The notes under the pieces are model-generated. The model was not told the DNA's origin. It searched no databases and worked only from the letters and a program-made list of their open reading frames with translations. A DNA stretch of 15,174 nucleotides from Saccharofermentans sp. GTDB taxonomy: Bacteria > Bacillota_A > Clostridia > Saccharofermentanales > Saccharofermentanaceae. The stretch lies in NCBI GenBank assembly GCA_024695565.1, contig JAILHX010000152.1, forward strand, positions 1-15,174, read 5' to 3'. Position 1 is the stretch's first letter. Every line of letters begins with the position of its first letter. The position numbers were made by a program, and so were the translations under genes. This document shows, one piece after another, positions 7,957 through 14,400 of the stretch.

Positions 7957-7978
7957 TTTATGCAATATAATGCATAAA
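7957..7978. promoter_or_regulatory. ArgR-box-like palindrome over the argC -10 box
   Basis: Perfect arms TTTATGCA (7957-7964) and TGCATAAA (7971-7978) flank a 6-base AT centre. The core matches the ARG-box pattern TGAATwwwwATTCA at 11 of 14 positions. It covers the -10 box of argC, so binding would block transcription, as expected for repression by the ArgR/AhrC family with arginine. The match is imperfect, so assignment to ArgR is inference. Confidence 0.5.
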
Positions 7979-7992
7979 AATACAAAAGTCAA
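7964..7992 (-). promoter_or_regulatory. Sigma-A promoter of the arginine operon
   Basis: On the minus strand, TTGACT (7992-7987), a 17-base spacer and TATATT (7969-7964) form a near-consensus promoter 33 bases before the argC ATG. A second, weaker candidate lies further upstream on the same strand: TTTACA (8070-8065), 17 bases, TAAATA (8047-8042). Confidence 0.75.
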
Positions 7993-8349
7993 TACTGACT
8001 GCATCCGCCGGTTTCGGATCACCCTATATAGATATATGTAATATTTATACTCGCGTAATAAGAATGTAAACTGTTTTCGCTGTCGAAAATGATGTTCTGT
8101 GACAATTCGCACAAAGCCCAGAAAGGCTTATAGAGAGCTTGTTGCCGCAAATTGTGAAGGAATTTTGGATAAAGCATACAAAACCATCAACTCTTTTTGA
8201 ACAAAATAACAGAAACCGAAAAAAATAAAGACAAAAGACGGAAAATTATTTTGTCAATTGTGCCATATAGTAATGAAAACAGTGCTTTGTTAGTATTTCC
8301 GTATGATAAACCCCGCCTAGAGCAGGCAGGCATTTTGGAGGTATTAGTT
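7993..8349. other. Non-coding divergent region between argC and the msmX-like gene, with dyads
   Basis: About 360 bases without a credible gene. An operator-like dyad TTTTCG-CTGT-CGAAAA lies at 8074-8089. A nested stem-loop can form at 8102-8155: ACAATTCGC (8102-8110) pairs with GCAAATTGT (8147-8155) with one mismatch, and inside it AAGCC / GGCTT (8114-8118, 8124-8128) forms a hairpin. No strong promoter for the rightward ATPase gene is visible, although a TTGTCA (8251-8256) exists without a well-spaced -10. An open frame can be read from a TTG at 8197 into the ATPase gene, but its residues do not resemble the family and it lacks a ribosome site. Confidence 0.6.
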
Positions 8350-9465
8350 ATGGCAAGTTTGTCTTTCCAGCATGTTTACAAGAAATATGACGGCGGCGTC
8401 GTCGCAGTTTCTGATTTTAACCTTGACGTAGCCGATAAGGAATTCGTCATCCTCGTAGGACCTTCAGGTTGCGGCAAGTCTACGACACTCCGTATGCTTG
8501 CAGGACTTGAAGATATTTCCGAAGGTGAGATCTACATCGACGACCGTTGCGTCAACGACGTACTCCCTAAGGACAGAGACATCGCGATGGTTTTCCAGAA
8601 CTACGCTCTGTATCCTCATATGTCAGTTCGTGACAACATGGCATTCGCTCTCAAGCTCAGAAGAATGAGCAAGGACGAGATCAACCGCCGCGTTACAGAA
8701 GCTGCTAAGATCCTCGAGATCGAGCACCTCCTCGACAGAAAGCCTAAGGCTCTCTCCGGTGGTCAGCGTCAGAGAGTTGCTCTCGGCCGTGCTATCGTAC
8801 GTGACCCTAAGGTCTTCCTCATGGACGAGCCTCTCTCCAACTTGGATGCTAAGCTCCGTGTACAGATGCGTGTTGAGATCACAAAGCTTCACCACAGACT
8901 TAAGACAACATTCGTATACGTAACACACGACCAGACAGAGGCTATGACCATGGGTACCAGAATCGTAGTTATGAAGGATGGTTTCATTCAGCAGGTTGAC
9001 TCTCCTACGGAGCTCTATGACAACCCGGTTAACACATTCGTTGCAGGATTTATCGGAATGCCTCCTATGAACTTCATCAATGCAGTTATCAACGTTGAAG
9101 GTTCTGACGTATTCGTTTCTTTCGAGAACGTTACAATCAGACTCCCTGAGAGATATGCTGTTGAGGAAGTTATGGAGCGTGACGGTCAGGAAGTTATCTT
9201 CGGTGTAAGACCTGAGGCAATCACAGACGATATTACATACGTTACTGATCACCCTGAGTCTGCATTCACAGCTGACGTAGACGTCGTAGAAATGCTCGGT
9301 GCTGAGACATATCTCTATGTCACAGTTAACGGTTCACTCCCGCTCACATGCCGCGTTGACCCTACAACTTCACAGTCTGCAGTTGGTCAGGTTGTTGACC
9401 TCGCAGTTGACGCTAACCGTATCCACCTCTTCGACAAGGATACAGAGCAGAGCATCATTTCATAA
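8350..9465 (+). CDS. msmX: Sugar ABC importer ATPase, MsmX/UgpC (CUT1) family
   Basis: 371 residues, the usual length of this family. The ATP-binding subunit works at the inner membrane face with MalFG-like permeases to import oligosaccharides or glycerol phosphate derivatives. Walker A GPSGCGKST (37-45), Q-loop Gln 83 (VFQNYALYP), signature LSGGQRQR (135-142), Walker B VFLMDE (155-160), D-loop SNLDAKLR (163-170) and H-loop His 193 are intact. A C-terminal TOBE/OB regulatory domain (about 236-371) includes VRPEAI. The ATG at 8350 has GGAGG 8 bases upstream and the family-typical start ASLSFQHVYKKY. No permease or binding protein is nearby, so it is probably a shared ATPase serving several importers, as known for MsmX of B. 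subtilis. Symbol by family; the substrate is not deducible. Confidence 0.9.
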   Translation: MASLSFQHVYKKYDGGVVAVSDFNLDVADKEFVILVGPSGCGKSTTLRMLAGLEDISEGEIYIDDRCVNDVLPKDRDIAMVFQNYALYPHMSVRDNMAFALKLRRMSKDEINRRVTEAAKILEIEHLLDRKPKALSGGQRQRVALGRAIVRDPKVFLMDEPLSNLDAKLRVQMRVEITKLHHRLKTTFVYVTHDQTEAMTMGTRIVVMKDGFIQQVDSPTELYDNPVNTFVAGFIGMPPMNFINAVINVEGSDVFVSFENVTIRLPERYAVEEVMERDGQEVIFGVRPEAITDDITYVTDHPESAFTADVDVVEMLGAETYLYVTVNGSLPLTCRVDPTTSQSAVGQVVDLAVDANRIHLFDKDTEQSIIS

Positions 9466-9489
9466 TAGAAATAATCTAGAACCTCAAAT

Positions 9490-9532
9490 AAGAGACCGTG
9501 AATTCTTTCAAAGAGTTCACGGTCTCTTTTTA
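9490..9532 (+). terminator. Strong rho-independent terminator after the msmX-like gene
   Basis: An 18-bp stem (9490-9507 with 9511-9528, one G-U pair) closes a 3-base loop and runs into TTTTTT (9527-9532). It lies 24 bases past the stop codon. The stem begins with A's opposite the T-run, so it may work partly in both directions. Confidence 0.92.
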
Positions 9533-9560
9533 TGTGGCAAATAAGTGTCAGATTACGTGA

Positions 9561-9593
9561 TTGCTTGCACCTTCAAACGAAAAATAATATCAT
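9561..9593 (+). promoter_or_regulatory. Candidate promoter of the PucR-type regulator operon
   Basis: Two overlapping readings fit a sigma-A promoter: TTGCAC (9565-9570), 17 bases, TATCAT (9588-9593); or TTGCTT (9561-9566), 18 bases, TAATAT (9585-9590). Both lie after the terminator and about 55 bases before the ATG. It would drive the regulator and, by the tight spacing, ftsEX and the M23 gene. Confidence 0.45.
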
Positions 9594-9646
9594 TTAATGT
9601 AGCGTTTTATGAGCTTTTGTAATTATTTCTTGAAGAGGTACAGGCC

Positions 9647-10753
9647 ATGGAAGAGATTAAGAAGTGTATGCGTCAGGTAAAAACCATCATTCCGGTTAAC
9701 TGCGGAGTGATCGATACAGCGGGAAAGATCCTGGCTGCTACGAATGAGATCGGGGAAGAGGAAACAGATCCTTCCTTCAGAGCGGTTATATCTTCTGATA
9801 ACCTTTTTGCTTCCACTGCTGACAGAACCTACCTCAAGGTATTTATCGGTGAACAGATCAAGTACATTCTTTATATAGAGAGTACTGATCCGGACGCTAA
9901 GATCTCACTGCAGCTCATCGCCGAATGGATGAAGACTCTTGTTAAGGAAAAGGGTACGGATGCAGAGAAGGCAATCTTTATCCGTAACGTTTTGCTTGAT
10001 AACGAGATCAGAAGCGAAGTTCCGATGATCGCAAGAGGCTATAAGATCGACTGCAATGACCCGAGACTCGTCATTGTCGTAAGAACTCTGGCCGAGCAGA
10101 GCGCAGAGGCTTTCGAGATATTACAGAATCTATATACTGACTCCGACATAGCAACCGTTATCTCAATGGACGATACGACAGCCATTGTCATAATCGATGC
10201 TCTCGAATCACAGGTCAGTGAAGAGACGAAGGATGCATTTATCGAAGAGACTTCACAGTCTGTACTGGCATGCCTTACATCCGAGGGCTGCAAAGCAAAG
10301 GTTGCTGTAGGTTCTGTCGTAGGTTCCTTCATGGATATCTCCAAATCCTACTCAGATGCCATGACTGCACTTAAGGTCAGCAAGATCTTCGACGGTGAGT
10401 CCGATCTCTCAAGATATGACAAGTTAGGCCTCGGAAGACTTATCTACCAGCTGCCTAAGCCCCTTTGTGAGATGTTCATCAGGGAGGTTTTCCCGAACGA
10501 GGCTTTCAAGCAGCTCGATGAGGAGACAAGAACGACAATTGATACGTTCTTTGCAAATGACCTCAACGGTTCAGAGACTTCAAGAGAATTATTCGTACAC
10601 AGAAATACGCTGGTATACAGACTTGAGAAAGTTAAGACAAAGACAGGTCTTGACCTCAGGAAATTTGATGACGCGGTACTCTTTAAGATGGCAACGATGG
10701 TAAGAACCTACATTGACTATCTTAACGATACCAATGACAACAAGATCAGGTAA
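9647..10753 (+). CDS. PucR/CdaR-type transcriptional regulator
   Basis: 368 residues. The C-terminal part (about 300-355) is the PucR-type helix-turn-helix: LNGSETSRELFVHRNTLVYRLEKV with GLDLRKFDDAV just after, very like CdaR. The middle (about 137-255) fits the GGDEF-like domain usual in this family, here without a GGDEF active motif. The N-terminal 100 residues could be a ligand-sensing domain (VNCGVIDTAGKILAAT resembles a PAS- or diacid-recognition-like strand pattern), but the ligand is unknown. GAAGAGGT lies 7 bases before the ATG. The stop TAA adjoins the AGG that appears to be the ftsE ribosome site, so the regulator and ftsE are probably co-transcribed and translationally coupled. CdaR regulates sugar diacid use in E. 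coli; here the partner genes suggest a cell-envelope role, which is inference. Confidence 0.85.
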   Translation: MEEIKKCMRQVKTIIPVNCGVIDTAGKILAATNEIGEEETDPSFRAVISSDNLFASTADRTYLKVFIGEQIKYILYIESTDPDAKISLQLIAEWMKTLVKEKGTDAEKAIFIRNVLLDNEIRSEVPMIARGYKIDCNDPRLVIVVRTLAEQSAEAFEILQNLYTDSDIATVISMDDTTAIVIIDALESQVSEETKDAFIEETSQSVLACLTSEGCKAKVAVGSVVGSFMDISKSYSDAMTALKVSKIFDGESDLSRYDKLGLGRLIYQLPKPLCEMFIREVFPNEAFKQLDEETRTTIDTFFANDLNGSETSRELFVHRNTLVYRLEKVKTKTGLDLRKFDDAVLFKMATMVRTYIDYLNDTNDNKIR

Positions 10754-10758
10754 ACAAA

Positions 10759-12081
10759 TTGATTGATTTTATTGACGTAGAGAAAACATACAAATCTGGA
10801 GTTGAAGCCTTAAAAGGCATAAACTTCACTATCGAAGACGGCGAATTCGTCTTCATTATCGGTAAATCAGGATCAGGTAAATCGACCCTTCTCAAGTGCA
10901 TTACTTGCGAAGAAACGCCCACAGCAGGCAAGGTCACCATCGACAATTTTGATATTTCACACATGAGCCGTGCGCTCGTGCCTGTTCTGCGCAGAAGGAT
11001 CGGAATGATCTATCAGGACTTCCGTCTTATCGAGACGAAAACAGTTGCGGAGAATGTAGCTTTCGCAGGCGAGATCATCGGCGTTCCGAAGCAGAATCTC
11101 ATGAACACGGTCCTGATCTGCTTATCCGTTGTAGGACTTAAAGACAAAGCTGACTGCTATCCGCAGGAATTATCAGGCGGTGAGCAGCAGAGAGTAGCCA
11201 TCGCAAGAGCGATGGTCAATAACCCCAGCCTCATTGTTGCAGACGAGCCTACGGGCAACCTTGACCCTGAGACGTCTGAAGCCATCATGGCAATGCTCTT
11301 GGAGCTTAACCAGAACGGCGGCACCACGATAATCATCTGCACACACGACAGCGCAATGGTTGACCGTATGAAGCAGAGAGTTATCGAGATCGATGACGGT
11401 CTCATCGCAAGAGACGAGAAAAAGAGCGGCTATAAGGGCGATGCCGCAGATCAGGAAGCATACGTGCAGACAGCTTCAAGAACTTCACGCTACGGCGGTT
11501 CTGCAGGCGTTGCATTTGGTGATGATGAAGAATATGGTGACGGCTACGATGATCCGGGTTACGGTTCTGAAGCAGTTGAGAACCATTCAGCCGGTCTGCT
11601 CTTCGGCGAAGAGAAAGCAACTGAGCAAACCGTTACGGAAATTTCCGGAAAATCAGTTTTCGGGGACGATGAGAAGAATGAGGAGATTATTGAAGTAAAT
11701 GACCTTCCTCAGGAAGAGATCCCTGAAGAACCGGTAACTGACGACGTTTCAGAAACTGAAGAAGTAAAGGTAACTGAGATCAATATTCCCGAAGAGGAGA
11801 GCGTGTTATCTTTTGGCGATGAAAAGCCCGAAGCAGCACCTGCCATTCCTTTGGAAGCCGTTGAGGCTGAAACGGAATCAGATCCTGACACCGATCAGGA
11901 CGATCTGAGTTTCCCGGGTGACGACGCAGGATCAAAGCGTGATCAGAAGCGCAGACTCCGCGAGGAGAAGAATGCCGAGAAAGAGGCAAAGCGCAAAGAA
12001 AAGCTCGACAAGAAGAAAAAGGTCAGAAGGACCGATTTCAAACCCGGAAGTGACATAGACATATTCCCGGAGGATGACTAA
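10759..12081 (+). CDS. ftsE: Cell division ATPase FtsE with long repetitive C-terminal extension
   Basis: 440 residues; typical FtsE is about 220-230. Residues 1-220 are a complete ABC ATPase: Walker A GKSGSGKST (35-43), Q-loop YQDFRL (85-90), signature LSGGEQQR (138-145), Walker B LIVADEPTGNLD (158-169) and H-loop His 196. With FtsX it couples ATP hydrolysis to activation of peptidoglycan hydrolases outside the cell. Residues about 221-390 are acidic and probably disordered, with a recurring Phe-Gly-acidic motif (VAFGDDEE 251, LLFGEEKA 280, SVFGDDEK 299, LSFGDEKP 350, LSFPGDDA 383). A strongly charged basic helix-like stretch follows (393-424), then an acidic end. The start is TTG, with AGG (10748-10750) 8 bases upstream touching the preceding stop codon. 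No better ATG is available that keeps the N-terminal strand of the ATPase. Confidence 0.92.
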   Translation: MIDFIDVEKTYKSGVEALKGINFTIEDGEFVFIIGKSGSGKSTLLKCITCEETPTAGKVTIDNFDISHMSRALVPVLRRRIGMIYQDFRLIETKTVAENVAFAGEIIGVPKQNLMNTVLICLSVVGLKDKADCYPQELSGGEQQRVAIARAMVNNPSLIVADEPTGNLDPETSEAIMAMLLELNQNGGTTIIICTHDSAMVDRMKQRVIEIDDGLIARDEKKSGYKGDAADQEAYVQTASRTSRYGGSAGVAFGDDEEYGDGYDDPGYGSEAVENHSAGLLFGEEKATEQTVTEISGKSVFGDDEKNEEIIEVNDLPQEEIPEEPVTDDVSETEEVKVTEINIPEEESVLSFGDEKPEAAPAIPLEAVEAETESDPDTDQDDLSFPGDDAGSKRDQKRRLREEKNAEKEAKRKEKLDKKKKVRRTDFKPGSDIDIFPEDD

Positions 12082-12083
12082 TA

Positions 12084-12980
12084 ATGACAGCAAGAGCTTT
12101 TATAAATTCGATCAAGGAAGGCATCCGCGGAATAATCAGGCACCCGCTCGTTACCATCGCATCCGTCTCAACGATCATGCTGATGCTCCTTATCATGGGC
12201 GGATTCTATCTGTTCTCGGTAAATGCCAGAACTATCATGACCAAACTCTCACAAAGACCTCCTATCGAGGTATACATGAAGCTCCAGTGCACGGAGGAGG
12301 AGAGGGACTTTGTCTCGCAGCAGCTGGCTGCAAATCCTAATATCATTGAGTTCACATTGTCTTCTCCCCAGGAGAACTACAATGACTTCAAGGAGAACCT
12401 CGGTTCATCTTCCTCGATCCTGGATGACTTTGATTACAACATGTATCTTCCTTATACATTCAGGCTGAGACTTACGGATCCTGCGCTCGCTGATTCCGTT
12501 TGCACGGAGATCGCAACTTATACAGGCGTATCCAAGGTTGCCCAGGAGAGCAGCGTAATGAACTTCCTCACCAGAGCATCAAGGATCGTAAACATTACTA
12601 CGGCAGTATCATTTGTCGTATTGTTCGTAATCGCGCTCTTTATTATCTCCAACATGGTACGTATCTCCGTATACTCCAGAGCATCTGAGATCGAGATCAT
12701 GAAATTTGTCGGCGCGACAAACAACTACATCAGACTTCCTTATATTACGGAAGGAGCAATCGTCGGATTGTTCAGTGCAATATGTTCGTGGGCAATTACC
12801 ATACTCGTATATCACCAGGTCTATATGAAGGCCATGAGTTCGATCAACATCGAGAGCTTCTATGCTCTTGCTTCCACAAGATCGGTCATGTGGCATAACC
12901 TTGTTATACTTGTGGTAATGGGACTTATAATCGGTGCTGTGGGAAGCGGCATCTCGGTAAGAAATTACATTAAGGTGTGA
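12084..12980 (+). CDS. ftsX: Cell division protein FtsX
   Basis: 298 residues, normal for FtsX. It is the membrane subunit of the FtsEX complex. Four membrane segments are seen at about 22-46, 170-192, 219-243 and 272-292. The large extracellular loop (about 47-168) is where FtsX is known to bind its hydrolase partner. The N-terminal NSIKEGIRGIIRHPLVTIASV and the stretch SRASEIEIMKFVGATNNYIRLPY before TM3 (198-220) are typical of the family; the latter is the cytoplasmic coupling region to FtsE. The ATG lies 2 bases after the ftsE stop, with GGAGG at the end of ftsE serving as ribosome site. Its stop TGA overlaps the GAGG of the following M23 gene. The 3' end has a decayed second copy at 14316-14390. 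Confidence 0.95.
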   Translation: MTARAFINSIKEGIRGIIRHPLVTIASVSTIMLMLLIMGGFYLFSVNARTIMTKLSQRPPIEVYMKLQCTEEERDFVSQQLAANPNIIEFTLSSPQENYNDFKENLGSSSSILDDFDYNMYLPYTFRLRLTDPALADSVCTEIATYTGVSKVAQESSVMNFLTRASRIVNITTAVSFVVLFVIALFIISNMVRISVYSRASEIEIMKFVGATNNYIRLPYITEGAIVGLFSAICSWAITILVYHQVYMKAMSSINIESFYALASTRSVMWHNLVILVVMGLIIGAVGSGISVRNYIKV

Positions 12981-12988
12981 GGCGCATT

Positions 12989-14272
12989 ATGGTACAGACT
13001 GAGATCGAAAACAGAAGTACCGGAAAGGCATCCGGGATCTTAAAGAGAATCACGATGTTCGCGGTAGCATTCATGGCATGTGTTCTTGCTACTGCATCAA
13101 GTTCATGGCTGTCTTCAGAGAAGGTAATTGCAGTCGGAGGTGTTCCGATAATTACCAATGCCGTTACAAAGCAGGATATCGAAGACGCTAAAAAGAAGAG
13201 AGACAATGCCCTGGCTGAGGCCGAGGAAGCTTCTTCCATGGTTGACCAGCTCAACGACCAGAAGGCTGAGCTCAGCGGTGAGCTCGACAGGCTTAACGAA
13301 GCAAACGAAGCCCAGAAGGCACAGTATACGATCATCTACGGCCAGTTGGAGGCAGCTCTTGAAGAGAAGGCTCATGCACTTGATGAGTTCCTTGAAGCTC
13401 AGGAGAACCTCGAGACACAGCAGAAGATCTTTACTGACAGAGTAACTGTCATGTTCGAATATCAGAACAAGTCTACTCTCGAAGTCCTTCTGGAATCCGA
13501 CAGCCTTGCTGGATTCTTTACCAACATGGAACTTATTACTCTTATCGCCGATGCTGACGCACAGGCGATCGATATGCTCCAGGTTGCTCTCGACGATGCT
13601 GAGCTCCAGGCTGAGATCAAGCTCCAGTATGCTGAAGAGATGCAGGCTATCGCAGATGAGAAACAGAGACAGCTCGATGAACTGGAATCCCTCATCGGAA
13701 CAACACAGGCAACGATCGATGACGTCAATACAAACATCGATTCATGGGAAGAAAAGGAAGACGAGCTCGAAGCTTATGCTGAGGACCTCGATGACGAGAT
13801 CAGAAGACTCCAGGAACAGTATGACCGGGAGCACAGTACGTCTTCAAAGACAACCGGCGGCGTATCTTTCCGCTGGCCTACATACTGCCAGTACATAACA
13901 TCTTATTACGGATACAGAACTCACCCTGTTTACGGTACTACCAAGTTCCACTCCGGAGTCGATATCGGTGCGGGTTACGGTGATACGATCATGGCAGCCG
14001 CTTCCGGTACGGTAATATTTGTTACCGAGCCTTATGAAGGCTGCAACAAGGGCGGTTCCGGCTATGGCAACTACTGCATCATTGACCACGGCAACGGTTA
14101 TTCGACACTCTACGGACACGCCAGAGACATCTATGTTTACGAAGGCCAGTATGTAAGTGCGGGCGAGTCCATCGGTGAAGTAGGAAGCACAGGTACATCA
14201 ACGGGTGCGCATCTCCACTTTGAGGTCCGTCTGTGGGGTGACACAAAGAATCCGCTGGATTATCTGCCGTAA
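12989..14272 (+). CDS. Coiled-coil M23 (LytM-type) peptidoglycan endopeptidase, likely FtsEX partner, copy 1
   Basis: 427 residues from ATG 12989; GAGG (12979-12982), overlapping the ftsX stop, is the ribosome site. A GTG at 12977 in frame is rejected because AAGG lies only 1 base from it. A signal peptide or anchor spans about 21-43, with a possible cleavage site after VIA (46-48). Two long coiled-coil stretches follow (about 61-150 and 195-282), as in CwlO, EnvC and PcsB. The M23 domain is at about 292-427: HSGVDIGA gives Zn ligands His 321 and Asp 325, YGHA gives His 377, and GAHLHFEV gives His 408 and His 410. All are intact, so it should be an active zinc endopeptidase cutting peptide cross-links outside the membrane, unlike the inactive EnvC of E. 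coli. Directly after ftsX, it is probably activated by FtsEX through the coiled coil. Confidence 0.92.
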   Translation: MVQTEIENRSTGKASGILKRITMFAVAFMACVLATASSSWLSSEKVIAVGGVPIITNAVTKQDIEDAKKKRDNALAEAEEASSMVDQLNDQKAELSGELDRLNEANEAQKAQYTIIYGQLEAALEEKAHALDEFLEAQENLETQQKIFTDRVTVMFEYQNKSTLEVLLESDSLAGFFTNMELITLIADADAQAIDMLQVALDDAELQAEIKLQYAEEMQAIADEKQRQLDELESLIGTTQATIDDVNTNIDSWEEKEDELEAYAEDLDDEIRRLQEQYDREHSTSSKTTGGVSFRWPTYCQYITSYYGYRTHPVYGTTKFHSGVDIGAGYGDTIMAAASGTVIFVTEPYEGCNKGGSGYGNYCIIDHGNGYSTLYGHARDIYVYEGQYVSAGESIGEVGSTGTSTGAHLHFEVRLWGDTKNPLDYLP

Positions 14273-14315
14273 CAGCTCTGTCTCCACATTGCCTCAAACT
14301 GTTTGAAGCAATAAG

Positions 14316-14390
14316 GTTATACTTATCTTAATGGGAAATAATAGGAGTTGCCTTAAGCGGCATCTTCGGTAAGTAATTACATTAAGATGT
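14316..14390 (+). pseudogene. Remnant of the ftsX 3' end
   Basis: This stretch aligns base by base with the last 75 or so bases of ftsX (about 12903-12980): shared blocks include GTTATACTT, TAATGGGA, AAGCGGCATC, TCGGTAAG and AATTACATTAAG, in the same order and spacing. It carries a net 2-base gap in the middle and an extra T after GGCATC; reading past that T gives SVSNYIKM, against SVRNYIKV in FtsX. The ftsX stop TGA has become TGG. It has no start and no upstream ftsX sequence, so it is a relic left by tandem duplication. Its end still supplies the ribosome site (GGGG, 14391-14394) of the next gene. Confidence 0.85.
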
Positions 14391-14400
14391 GGGGCTCAAT

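Noticed and set aside
8315..8327. Small hairpin GCCT...AGGC before the msmX ribosome site as a riboswitch or attenuator
   Set aside because: Only a 4-bp stem with no conserved riboswitch core; it is within chance expectation.
8197..8349. Upstream extension of the msmX-like gene from a TTG at 8197
   Set aside because: The extra 51 residues are Lys/Asn-rich and unlike the family, there is no ribosome site at 8197, and a GGAGG-ATG start at 8350 gives the standard family N-terminus.
8623..9252. 209-codon minus-strand frame inside the msmX-like gene
   Set aside because: Cys/Leu/Val-rich composition typical of an antisense shadow, and fully inside a clear ABC ATPase gene.
12977..12988. GTG start for the M23 gene giving four extra residues
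   Set aside because: AAGG is only 1 base from this GTG, while the ATG at 12989 has GAGG at a 6-base spacing; copy 2 also starts at the matching ATG.
14290..14310. Terminator between the two M23 genes (TCAAAC-T-GTTTGA)
   Set aside because: The centre is too tight for a good hairpin and no T-run follows on the + strand.
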